Source: Bacteroidota bacterium
Lineage (GTDB): Bacteria > Bacteroidota > Bacteroidia > Cytophagales > Cyclobacteriaceae
Assembly: GCA_024280115.1 (NCBI GenBank)
Contig: JAJRQT010000153.1
Span: forward strand, 1 to 61,076
Length of the DNA stretch: 61,076 nt
Direction: 5' to 3'
Under the pieces are notes generated by a model. That model saw only the letters and a program-made list of their open reading frames with translations, had not been told where the DNA came from and made no database searches. A program made the translations under genes and the position numbers. Below, piece by piece: positions 16,192 to 24,451 of the stretch; within the stretch, counting starts at the first letter, position 1; every line of letters starts with the position of its first letter.

Positions 16192-17265
16192 CTATATTTT
16201 GTTATAGTCCGTCTCAATTCTTTTTGAAGCATTATACCTTTCTAATGACAGGTTAATTAATTTTGAAATCAGTGCCTTGTACTCAATTCCCATATGTTGC
16301 CACATCATTGGAAACATACTTGCACTTGTGAAGCCAGGAATGGTATTTATCTCGTTGACAATCACATTGCCTTCCTCGGTTAAAAACAAATCCACCCTTG
16401 CGAAATCTTCACATCTCAAAGCCCTATAAGCCTGAATCGAGAATTTTCTGATTTTTTCAGTAACTTCCTTATCTATCTTTGCAGGTAAATCTATCCTGAT
16501 CGCATCTTCATCCAGATACTTTGCTTCATAGGTGTAAAAGTCATAGTCTTTCACCATCACAATTTCACCTGGAAACGAGGCAATGGGTTTTTCATTGCCT
16601 ATCACTGCACACTCCAATTCACGGCCAACTATAAATTGCTCGATGATTACTTTTTCATCATATCTGAAGCTTTCATCAAGGGCATCCTTAAAATCATCTG
16701 CTGATTTTACCAAAGAAACACCTACAGAAGAGCCCAGCGCAGAAGATTTTATCATAAAAGGCAGCCCCACTTTATTTGTGATATCCTCAAATACAATGTG
16801 GGCTTTCTCAGAACGATCAAACTCTAAATATTCAGCTACGGGAATACCACATTCTCTGAGAATTTTTTTTGAAATTATTTTATCCATAGATACAGCAGAC
16901 CCCAAAACTCCAGATCCGACAACAGGCAAATCCATGGCCTTAAAAAGTCCCTGGATACTGCCGTCTTCCCCATCTGTACCATGTAAAACAGGAAATGCAA
17001 TATCTATCGAAATGGTATTGACTGTATTCTCTGCAATTAAATACGGCTTGGAAGCATTCAGATTTATTGATATATGACTACCTGAACTGATGGGATTTTC
17101 CATGGAATCAACTAAATACCACGATCCATTTTTATCAATCCCCAAAAGAATTAAATTATAAATCTCCTTATCTATGTGAAATACGACATTTTTTGCAGAA
17201 CGGATGGAAATCTCATGCTCTACGGACCTGCCACCGTATAAAATAGCTACATTCAGCTTTTTCAT
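16192..17265 (-). CDS. ddl: D-alanine--D-alanine ligase
   Basis: The 357-residue ATP-grasp enzyme joins two D-alanines for peptidoglycan precursors. Recognisable segments, in order: LYGGRSVEHEISIRSA at the N-terminus, FPVLHGTDGEDGSIQGLFKAMDLPVVGSGVLGSAVSMDK split over residues about 90-130, PFMIKSSALGSSVGVSLV, YEAKYLDEDAIRIDLPA, RCEDFARVDLFL and the metal-binding VNEINTIPGFTSASMFP. Each is canonical. Length is normal. It heads a minus-strand run with the PASTA protein and the T9SS cargo, consistent with a cell-wall role for the group. Confidence 0.94.
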   Translation of the reverse strand: MKKLNVAILYGGRSVEHEISIRSAKNVVFHIDKEIYNLILLGIDKNGSWYLVDSMENPISSGSHISINLNASKPYLIAENTVNTISIDIAFPVLHGTDGEDGSIQGLFKAMDLPVVGSGVLGSAVSMDKIISKKILRECGIPVAEYLEFDRSEKAHIVFEDITNKVGLPFMIKSSALGSSVGVSLVKSADDFKDALDESFRYDEKVIIEQFIVGRELECAVIGNEKPIASFPGEIVMVKDYDFYTYEAKYLDEDAIRIDLPAKIDKEVTEKIRKFSIQAYRALRCEDFARVDLFLTEEGNVIVNEINTIPGFTSASMFPMMWQHMGIEYKALISKLINLSLERYNASKRIETDYNKI

Positions 17266-17375
17266 GTGTTCATTAATTTTGCTAAAAGTACCCCAAAAAT
17301 AATATTATGATGTTGAATATTTTTACAAGAATTGACAAAAGTTATTGACTTACATTTTGTACTGTTCAACAGTGC

Positions 17376-19589
17376 TCATCTACTGATTAATAATTTTTTT
17401 GATCTGACAAAATCCTGCCCTTGGACATTAATAAAATAAATCCCGGATCTTGTACCGGTCAAATCGTAATAATAGGTCTGGTTCAAGGTATTCGGATATT
17501 CATCCAGAGTCAACAGTTTCCCCATCTGGTCATAAATATACACGGCAATATCCTGCCTTTCACTTGTATTAAATGAGAGTTTAAAAAGTCCATCGCTTGT
17601 TGGATTTGGATATAATGTAAAACTATTTTGCGCCGTTTTCACAACCTTATCCTCAGCAGTAGCATAAAACTCAATATCATCGATGTACAGATTATTGCCA
17701 AAATCATTCGAAACCTGAAACGCAATTCTCACATTTTCCTGTCCTGCGTATTTACTCAAATCCACCGAATGAGAATCCCATTCAGTTTGATTTTCCGGTT
17801 CCCAGAATTCCTGAGAAGATTCAATAGATAAGTCTGAACTATTGAACACTCCGACTATATCATTAAAATTGGTTCCACAATCGCTGGAAACTAAAATTTT
17901 GAGCTGGTCATCGAAGTTTTCATTTTTCGCATACGAAGCCCGGAAAAAGACACTGGCCTCCAAAACCTCAGAAAAATCAAGTGCCGGGCTGATCAACCAA
18001 TCGGTTTGCCTCCGATCTTCATAATTGTACAGGTTGATATAGGCAGCTCTGTTATTTGGTGAGACGAGCGCTGCATCCTTAAGTTCCCAGCCAATATCCC
18101 CATCATCATTAATCATTATCCAATTCGTAGAATTCAGATCATCTATATCAAGTTGTTCTCTTAATGGAATAAAATCCTTTTGATTATCAACAGCGAAAGC
18201 ATGTACTGCTGAATTGTTTTTATTATCAACATCATTCGGAAGGTTATTTAGGTTTACAACCAGCCTATAGTTGCCGGCAGACAAGGTTGCCGGCTCCAAT
18301 TGAATTTCCTTTGTTTCACCGGAAAAAATAGTATCAACATCATAGATCAATGTAAATTCCTGGTTGTTAATGGTATAATTTATCATAAAATCCGTCGCCG
18401 GAATAGTACCAATATTTTTAATTTCAATGACAGGGTCAATTTCATTATCACAGGAAACCTTTCCTGGAGATTTTATAGAATTTATAGCCAAATCAAAAAA
18501 TATATTGTCAGTATATTCGGTGCCAAAAGAATTGACTAACGAAGCTCTTCTCGGTGCAAATTCAAGTATTGTTGCCATTCTCTCCACCTGACCAAATGAA
18601 AAAATATTCATGCATGCATCATTCGTGTAGTATAAAAAGTTTTCGAACATATCATTTGAACTGCACGAGATATGGTCAGACGGTTCACATAATCCGGAAT
18701 AATCGTTGTCTGAATTTGGAGTGTCAGTTACAAAATCATCAACCGAACAGCCACCATCACCCCACACATGTTTGAGGCCTAAAAAGTGTCCGATTTCGTG
18801 AGTAGTTGTTCTGCCCAAATTATAGGAGGATTGTAAATCTAAACTCGGTACTTTATCAACAGATCCAAAGGCCTGGTAATCAATTACCAACCCATCAGTG
18901 GCCACATTATCCGTATTATCTTCCTCGTCCAATCCGTCCAGCCCGTTTTCTGGATTATCGGTTTTGCCGAAATCTGGAAACTGCGCCAAGCCAATATATG
19001 GACTTCTTAAATCTGTCACCCAGATGTTTAAGTAAATATTGGGATCCCAGTTGCTCGTACCCGATAGCAGTTCACGATCTGATATTGAAATGTCGTAAGT
19101 GTCCTTAGGGCCTTGAACTCTTACGATTCCGTTTGTAGGTTGCTTGTTTTCATCTTGTCTCGCCAGAACAAACTCAATATTTACTTTAGCGGCCACATTC
19201 AAGAATTCCGGCTGAGTATTTAAAGTATCCGCATTTTTTCGCTGATAATCTTCATTGAGCACATCAATTTGTGATATAATTTGTTCGTCAGTAATATTTG
19301 TGCCCATACCATAGGCTTCACCCTTGTGAATCACATGAACAACCACTGCAATTTTATCAGGTACTCCAGCTTCCCTTGTCCCGAAGGGAACCAGTTTGTT
19401 TCTCCTATCTCTGATCTTTTGCGCCATCCAATCTTCGAACTCTGCCTGATCGGGCAGAGACTTATATTTTTCTCTTCGCATTTTTTCAGCTTCCACCGTG
19501 CTGCACCTGGTTTGGGCATACATTTGTAACCCGGAAAAGGTGACCAGTAGTATTATAAAAATGGAAAGAAAATATTTTGACTTTATCAA
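17376..19589 (-). CDS. Secreted M43-family metalloprotease with T9SS sorting domain
   Basis: The 737-residue protein begins with a signal peptide ending at MYAQ. The zinc site HEIGHFLGLKH places the ligands at H264, H268 and H274 with E265 as the base, the pappalysin/cytophagalysin (M43) pattern. A CMNIFSFGQVERM segment further on holds the Met-turn. After the catalytic domain come a CARDB-like region (PATDFMINYTINN...SGETKEIQL) and a MAM/jelly-roll-like region (WLISPALDFSEV, DDQLKILVSSDCGTNF). The end is a type A T9SS domain (TLYPNPTSDGLFKLSF ... RSGIYFINV...KKLLI). It is secreted through the type IX system, probably as an extracellular protease. Confidence 0.88.
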   Translation of the reverse strand: MIKSKYFLSIFIILLVTFSGLQMYAQTRCSTVEAEKMRREKYKSLPDQAEFEDWMAQKIRDRRNKLVPFGTREAGVPDKIAVVVHVIHKGEAYGMGTNITDEQIISQIDVLNEDYQRKNADTLNTQPEFLNVAAKVNIEFVLARQDENKQPTNGIVRVQGPKDTYDISISDRELLSGTSNWDPNIYLNIWVTDLRSPYIGLAQFPDFGKTDNPENGLDGLDEEDNTDNVATDGLVIDYQAFGSVDKVPSLDLQSSYNLGRTTTHEIGHFLGLKHVWGDGGCSVDDFVTDTPNSDNDYSGLCEPSDHISCSSNDMFENFLYYTNDACMNIFSFGQVERMATILEFAPRRASLVNSFGTEYTDNIFFDLAINSIKSPGKVSCDNEIDPVIEIKNIGTIPATDFMINYTINNQEFTLIYDVDTIFSGETKEIQLEPATLSAGNYRLVVNLNNLPNDVDNKNNSAVHAFAVDNQKDFIPLREQLDIDDLNSTNWIMINDDGDIGWELKDAALVSPNNRAAYINLYNYEDRRQTDWLISPALDFSEVLEASVFFRASYAKNENFDDQLKILVSSDCGTNFNDIVGVFNSSDLSIESSQEFWEPENQTEWDSHSVDLSKYAGQENVRIAFQVSNDFGNNLYIDDIEFYATAEDKVVKTAQNSFTLYPNPTSDGLFKLSFNTSERQDIAVYIYDQMGKLLTLDEYPNTLNQTYYYDLTGTRSGIYFINVQGQDFVRSKKLLISR

Positions 19590-19664
19590 TTTTCCGAATG
19601 AATGTGTTTACTGTTTGAATACTTAAAAAATCTATGAAGTAAACGCGTTTTAAAAATAAATAGT

Positions 19665-19964
19665 CTAAAGATATCTATTTGGTAGTCTTGCCTCCGGATC
19701 ATGAGGAGAAGTGATATTTATAGCTTCAACACCAATGACCTCCGGAACTGCTCTTTTGATTGCTTCCTCAACTCCAGCTTTTAGTGTCATTGTTGACATA
19801 GGACACGACCCGCAAGCACCAAGTAATTCAAGTGTTACAATACCCCCTTCACTAATTTCCAAAATTTTCACATCTCCTCCATCAGCTTCCAGGTATGGTC
19901 TGATGGTCTGAAGAGCATCTTCAACTTTTTGGAAAATAGTATTTGACGAGATATTATCTTTCAT
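19665..19964 (-). CDS. NifU C-terminal-domain Fe-S scaffold/carrier
   Basis: The 99-residue protein is a single NifU/Nfu domain: RPYLEADGGDVKILEI (22-37) and the cluster-binding LLGACGSCPMSTMTLKAGVE with C51 and C54. It would assemble or carry 4Fe-4S clusters. It begins 3 bp after the end of the Mrp-type ATPase gene, so the two are an operon for Fe-S cluster delivery. It lacks the A-type N-terminal domain of NfuA and resembles stand-alone Nfu proteins. Confidence 0.9.
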   Translation of the reverse strand: MKDNISSNTIFQKVEDALQTIRPYLEADGGDVKILEISEGGIVTLELLGACGSCPMSTMTLKAGVEEAIKRAVPEVIGVEAINITSPHDPEARLPNRYL

Positions 19965-19967
19965 TAC

Positions 19968-21065
19968 CTATTCATTGATTTCAACCACTTTTGTTTTTTC
20001 CTGTGTTGCATTCCTGATTGCAATTTGCTGAGCAAGATTTTCAGCAAGGCTAATAAAAGCTTCAGCTGTAAGCTCATCTTTCAAAACAACAGGCTGACCA
20101 CTATCTCCACTTTCCCTTATACTTTGCACCAAGGGTATCTCGCCGAGAAACTCTACATTACTTTTCTTTGCAAGTTCTTTTCCTCCATCTTTTCCAAAAA
20201 TGTAATATTTATTATCCGGTAATTCTGCAGGTGTGAAAAACGACATATTTTCAATAATCCCCAATACCGGGACATTGATCTGAGATTGCTGGAACATTGA
20301 AACACCTTTTGCAGCATCTGCCAAGGCAACTTTTTGTGGTGTTGTTATTACGATAGCGCCCGTTACAGGTAATGTCTGCACCAAAGTAAGATGAATATCG
20401 CTTGTCCCGGGGGGTAAATCAAATAATAAATAATCGAGATCTCCCCAGTCTGTATCTGTGATGAATTGCTTTAACGCTGAACTTGCCATGGGGCCTCTCC
20501 AGACTATTGCACTATCTCCAGGAGAAAGAAAGCCAATAGAAATTAACTTAACACCGTATTTTTCTACAGGAATTATCCAATTTTTCTCGCCCTCCTTTTT
20601 AATCGTAGGTTGCGCATCTTCACAGCCAAACATCGTTGGAATCGACGGACCAAAAATGTCTGCGTCAATTATTCCAACATTGGCGCCAGCTTTTGAAAGC
20701 GCTACAGCTAAATTTGAGGTTACAGTAGATTTACCGACACCTCCCTTTCCGGAGGCTACAGCAATTAAATTTTTAACATTTGGCAATAATGGCAAATTAT
20801 CCGCCCTGGTGGTTGTTACTGATGAGGTCATGTTTATCTCAACATCTACATCATCCAATCCCAATTCTTTGATTGCATTTAAGCAATCTTTTCTCAACAT
20901 TTCCTTTAGAGGACATGCAGGTGTAGTCAGCACAACTGAAAAAGCTATATTATTTTCAGTAATATTAACATCCTGTATCATACCCAATGTCACCAGGTCT
21001 TTTCCAAGATCCGGATCCATTACATTTGAAAGTGCCTTTAAAACATCTTCTCTTTTTATCATCAT
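19968..21065 (-). CDS. Mrp/NBP35-family Fe-S cluster carrier ATPase
   Basis: The 365-residue protein has an N-terminal MIP18/DUF59 domain (residues about 5-85, DPDLGKDLVTLGMI and LTTPACPLKEM) and a C-terminal deviant P-loop ATPase: SGKGGVGKSTVTSNLA (105-120), DADIFGPSIPTMFG and the switch LLFDLPPGTSD. It is expected to load Fe-S clusters into apoproteins. The CxxC found near IENMSF in many Mrp/NBP35 proteins is replaced by TPAELP, so cluster ligands must come from elsewhere. The nifU-type gene follows after 3 bp. An ATG one codon later is equally possible. It is divergent from dnaG across a 175-bp region with an inverted repeat. Confidence 0.9.
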   Translation of the reverse strand: MMIKREDVLKALSNVMDPDLGKDLVTLGMIQDVNITENNIAFSVVLTTPACPLKEMLRKDCLNAIKELGLDDVDVEINMTSSVTTTRADNLPLLPNVKNLIAVASGKGGVGKSTVTSNLAVALSKAGANVGIIDADIFGPSIPTMFGCEDAQPTIKKEGEKNWIIPVEKYGVKLISIGFLSPGDSAIVWRGPMASSALKQFITDTDWGDLDYLLFDLPPGTSDIHLTLVQTLPVTGAIVITTPQKVALADAAKGVSMFQQSQINVPVLGIIENMSFFTPAELPDNKYYIFGKDGGKELAKKSNVEFLGEIPLVQSIRESGDSGQPVVLKDELTAEAFISLAENLAQQIAIRNATQEKTKVVEINE

Positions 21066-21100
21066 CTCCGATACTGAATTCTTATGTTTAACTAAAAAGC

Positions 21101-21125
21101 TTAGATTTAGTTAGATTAAATCTAA
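21101..21125. promoter_or_regulatory. Inverted repeat between divergent mrp-like and dnaG genes
   Basis: TTAGATTTA (21101-21109), seven spacer bases and TAAATCTAA (21117-21125) are exact reverse complements. The element lies 36 bases upstream of the Mrp-like start codon, where a repressor or activator could bind. No regulator gene is nearby, so its partner is unknown. It could equally be a small hairpin in the mRNA leader. Confidence 0.35.
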
Positions 21126-21209
21126 ATAATAATTTCAAACCGCAAATATCGTAAATTTATTTGTGCTTTTTTCAAAAAGATTTCTTTCAATTATCGTATA
21201 AATTTTATT

Positions 21210-21217
21210 TAATTTTG
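21210..21217 (+). promoter_or_regulatory. Candidate promoter -7 box for dnaG
   Basis: TAATTTTG matches the Bacteroidota -7 consensus TAnnTTTG. It ends 22 bases before the TTG start, giving a leader of about 15 nt. No good TTTG-type -33 box was seen at the right distance, so the call is tentative. Confidence 0.4.
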
Positions 21218-21239
21218 AAAGCACAGAAAAGCACAGAAG

Positions 21240-23147
21240 TTGAGCATTAGTAAGACAACGATAGATGAATTGAAAAGCCGCATCGATATCCTGGATGTAA
21301 TTGGTGACTTTGTGACTTTAAAAAGAACCGGACAGCACTATAAAGGGAAAAGCCCTTTTAGCGATGAAAAAACACCTTCATTCATCGTATTCCCGAGAAA
21401 TCAGAACTTCAAAGATTTCAGTTCAGGGAAGCAAGGAGACGCTATTTCATTCATTATGGAATATGATGGTCTCAGCTACGTTGAGGCCTTAAAGTATCTT
21501 GCAAAAAAATATGGAGTTGAAATTGAGGAGGAGGAACCATCTCCGGAAGCTGCACAGAAGCAGAGTGAACGAGAAAGCCTTTTCATCATTTTAAACTATG
21601 CAAAAGACTATTTCAAAAATACTCTTTTTGAAAGTGAAGAGGGCAAAAACATCGGTTTAACTTATTTCCAGGAGCGGGGATTTACCGATGAAACCATTCG
21701 TAAATTTGAGCTTGGTTATAGCCTCGATCAATGGAATGCACTGGAAAATGATGCAAAGTCCAAAGGATATAATCCTGAGTTACTCGAAAAAGCCGGGTTG
21801 ATCATCAAAAAGGAGGAAAGTCAGTATGACCGGTTCAGAGGCCGTGTAATTTTCCCGATTCACAACGCTACCGGTAAAGCAATTGCCTTCGGAGCCAGGA
21901 TACTAAAAAACGTTAAAAACCAACCAAAATACCTTAACAGCCCGGAGACCGATGTTTATCATAAAAGTGATGTGTTATATGGATTATTCCAATCAGGCAG
22001 AGCAATCAGGCAATCTGATAATTGCTACCTGGTTGAGGGATATACAGATGTCATCAGCCTCCATCAGCATGGAGTAGAGAATGTTGTGTCATCTTCCGGC
22101 ACCTCCCTAACAGAAAACCAGATAAAACTCATACATCGTCAAACAGAAAATATTACCGTCTTGTTCGATGGGGATGCCGCTGGAATACGCGCCTCGATAA
22201 GGGGAATAGACATGATCCTGCAACAGGGGATGAATGTAAAAGCTGTTGTCTTTCCAGACGGAGAAGATCCTGACAGCTACTCGCGAAGCTTGGGAGCCAT
22301 GGGTTTTCAGGAGTTTTTAAAGGAAAATGCCGAAGATTTCATCAATTTCAAAACCAGGCTTCTGCTGGACGGCCATGATAATGATCCTGTAAAAAAAGCC
22401 GAGACTATCAGTCAGATTATATCCAGCATCTCTACCATCCCCGACCAGGTAAAGCGCGCTGTGTATATGAAGGAAACCAGCAACCTGCTCGGATTGGAAG
22501 AACAGGTTCTGTACGCACAGCTCAATAAAATCCTGATCAGTCAAAAAAAAGAAAGGCAAAAAGCGGCATCGCGCGAGCAACCCGCCCAACTGATTGAAGA
22601 AATAGAGCAAGTTCAGCAAAAAGAAGCTTTTGATTCTGTTATTTTTCAGGAAAAGGAATCCATCAGGATATTAATTAACTACGGTTTCAACAAGATAGAA
22701 AATGAATATAATCTCGTAGAACACTACCTGGAAGAGTTAGACCCTGTGGAGTTTACCAAACCCATTTATAATGATATACTCAACATCTTTAAGGATGAAT
22801 TGAAAAAGGGGAATGTAATAGATGCGAATTTTTTCACCAACCATCCAAATAAAAACATCAGGGACGAGGTTTTGGATTTGATATCTGACAGGCATGAAGT
22901 TAGTGAAAACTGGGAACGCTATCGAATATATGTCCCGAAAGAAAAAGATGTACTTTCCGATTCTGTTTATAGCAATATATTAAGACTCAAATTTCATAAA
23001 ATAAAAAAATTAATCACTCTTAACCTGGAGGATCTGAAAAATGAAACAGAGCTTGACAAAATAACCAAATTACAGAAGATTAACGTGAAATTAAAAACGG
23101 CCGAAGCAGAATTTTCAAACCCACTCGGGATTGTTGTTTCAAAATAA
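21240..23147 (+). CDS. dnaG: DNA primase DnaG with degenerate zinc-binding domain
   Basis: The 635-residue protein makes RNA primers at the replication fork. Domains: an N-terminal CHC2-like region (1-95), the catalytic core with Toprim (LVEGYTDVISLHQHG and FDGDAAGIRASIRG, about 260-325) and a C-terminal helicase-binding region from about 430. The zinc ligands expected in CPFH and CFGCG are replaced: S38-P-F-S41 and D59-F-S-S62. The fold motifs around them (EKTPSF, GKQGDAISF) are intact, so the domain probably folds without zinc. The start is TTG: an in-frame TGA at 21216 rules out anything upstream and no ATG lies near. No rpsU or rpoD is adjacent. Confidence 0.93.
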   Translation: MSISKTTIDELKSRIDILDVIGDFVTLKRTGQHYKGKSPFSDEKTPSFIVFPRNQNFKDFSSGKQGDAISFIMEYDGLSYVEALKYLAKKYGVEIEEEEPSPEAAQKQSERESLFIILNYAKDYFKNTLFESEEGKNIGLTYFQERGFTDETIRKFELGYSLDQWNALENDAKSKGYNPELLEKAGLIIKKEESQYDRFRGRVIFPIHNATGKAIAFGARILKNVKNQPKYLNSPETDVYHKSDVLYGLFQSGRAIRQSDNCYLVEGYTDVISLHQHGVENVVSSSGTSLTENQIKLIHRQTENITVLFDGDAAGIRASIRGIDMILQQGMNVKAVVFPDGEDPDSYSRSLGAMGFQEFLKENAEDFINFKTRLLLDGHDNDPVKKAETISQIISSISTIPDQVKRAVYMKETSNLLGLEEQVLYAQLNKILISQKKERQKAASREQPAQLIEEIEQVQQKEAFDSVIFQEKESIRILINYGFNKIENEYNLVEHYLEELDPVEFTKPIYNDILNIFKDELKKGNVIDANFFTNHPNKNIRDEVLDLISDRHEVSENWERYRIYVPKEKDVLSDSVYSNILRLKFHKIKKLITLNLEDLKNETELDKITKLQKINVKLKTAEAEFSNPLGIVVSK

Positions 23148-23309
23148 TAATCCAATTGGGTGTTCTCTTAGGAATTCGGATATTCCGGATTATTGATGTT
23201 TTACCGAAGGCTAAAGCATTGAACCTCACCCCATGAGCTGCCATTGATAATTTTTATAAAACTTTTTATGTTGTTTTCAGTATAACCACTTGTAACTAAT
23301 AATAATCCG

Positions 23310-23456
23310 ATGAACAAGATACAAGCGAAAAAGGTACTACAGATGTTAGATAGAATAGGTCAGGAGATTGATATACTTGGAAATACAATTTTGAATAATT
23401 CTCTGAAACCGGTTCCAGTGAGTGTGAAAAATACTGAAAAATTCAGATTTAAATGA
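23310..23456 (+). CDS. Small basic protein, 48 residues
   Basis: ATG at 23310 opens a 48-codon frame (MNKIQAKKVLQMLDRIGQEI...) with an amphipathic N-terminal helix and a basic tail. The stop is followed 45 bases later by a strong terminator, which supports a real short transcript. No family is recognised. Confidence 0.4.
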   Translation: MNKIQAKKVLQMLDRIGQEIDILGNTILNNSLKPVPVSVKNTEKFRFK

Positions 23457-23500
23457 TATTCATCCATTATTTGGGTGAGACTTTAGAAAAAAGGTTAAAA

Positions 23501-23530
23501 AAAACAGAGGAATTTACCTCTGTTTTTTTA
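23501..23530 (+). terminator. Rho-independent terminator
   Basis: AAACAGAGG (23502-23510), AATTTA loop and CCTCTGTTT (23517-23525) followed by a T run to 23529. It terminates the small gene at 23310-23456 or readthrough from dnaG. Confidence 0.8.
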
Positions 23531-23577
23531 TATTGCATCAACAATTAATTAATCAAAAACTTTCTGCTTGCAATTTT

Positions 23578-23608
23578 GGTCCTGCCTAACAGCAGGACCT
23601 GTTTTTTG
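23578..23608 (+). terminator. Second hairpin with T run
   Basis: GGTCCTGC (23578-23585), CTAACA loop and GCAGGACC (23592-23599), followed by TGTTTTTTG. It can work as an intrinsic terminator. Placed before the ABC ATPase gene, it insulates that gene from upstream transcription. Confidence 0.65.
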
Positions 23609-23756
23609 TGTCCGATTTCAGACACCCCCTTATCGCCAGCGAACATCCCATATTATTAAATCCTTCCAAAAACAGCTCTATCCCCCGAAATTCAACGATT
23701 TTTTTTGGCATGCTTATTGGCTTTGCAGTTAATAAATATTATTAAGCAAATCGGAT

Positions 23757-24446
23757 ATGATAGAGTTACGGAATATTGATAAATATTATGAAAATAAATA
23801 CCAACGTTCATTCGTACTGAAAGATGTATCGCTCGATATTGATCAAGGTGAATTTATAACTATTATGGGACCGAGCGGCGCCGGGAAATCCACAATTTTA
23901 AATATCATTGGACTGTTGGATGAACCCTCTGCCGGGAATTATTTTTTTATGGATGAACCAGTTCACAAATTGAGAGAGCGGAGAAAATCGGAAATTCATA
24001 AGCATTACCTCGGATTTGTATTCCAGGCGTATCACCTGATTGACGAGCTCACAGTTTACGAAAACATAGAGACCCCCCTGCTGTATAAAGGGATCAAATC
24101 AAAAGAGAGAAAAAGTATGGTGGCCGAAATGCTAGACAGGTTTCAGATAGTTGCAAAAAAAGATCTGTTTCCCGATCAGCTTTCCGGTGGTCAGCAGCAA
24201 TTGGTAGGTGTCGCAAGAGCAATTGTAGGAAGGCCAAAATTGCTATTGGCTGATGAGCCAACAGGCAATTTACATTCTGAGCAAGGGAGTGAAATCATGC
24301 AATTATTTAAGAAATTAAATGAGGAAGGCATGACCATTATCCAGGTAACACATTCTGAAAAAAATGCACAATATGGCAACCGTATTATAAGGCTGGAAGA
24401 TGGTATAGTTCGAAGTGACACAAAAGCTGAGCGACTGGAATTGTAG
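23757..24446 (+). CDS. ABC transporter ATP-binding protein (MacB/LolD type)
   Basis: The 229-residue ATPase has Walker A GPSGAGKS (about residues 39-46), the Q-loop VFQAYHL, the signature LSGGQQQ, Walker B LLLADEPTGNL and the switch His in QVTHSEKNA. These are the features of MacB/LolD/FtsE-like subunits that work with MacB- or LolC-type permeases. No permease or membrane-fusion protein follows; instead a TolC-type gene starts 5 bp later. The ATPase may serve permeases encoded elsewhere, or the operon has lost them. The gene has no obvious decay. Confidence 0.9.
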   Translation: MIELRNIDKYYENKYQRSFVLKDVSLDIDQGEFITIMGPSGAGKSTILNIIGLLDEPSAGNYFFMDEPVHKLRERRKSEIHKHYLGFVFQAYHLIDELTVYENIETPLLYKGIKSKERKSMVAEMLDRFQIVAKKDLFPDQLSGGQQQLVGVARAIVGRPKLLLADEPTGNLHSEQGSEIMQLFKKLNEEGMTIIQVTHSEKNAQYGNRIIRLEDGIVRSDTKAERLEL

Positions 24447-24451
24447 TATAA

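Noticed and set aside
20458..21114. 218-residue plus-strand frame
   Set aside because: Antisense to the Mrp-like ATPase, which has all its motifs.
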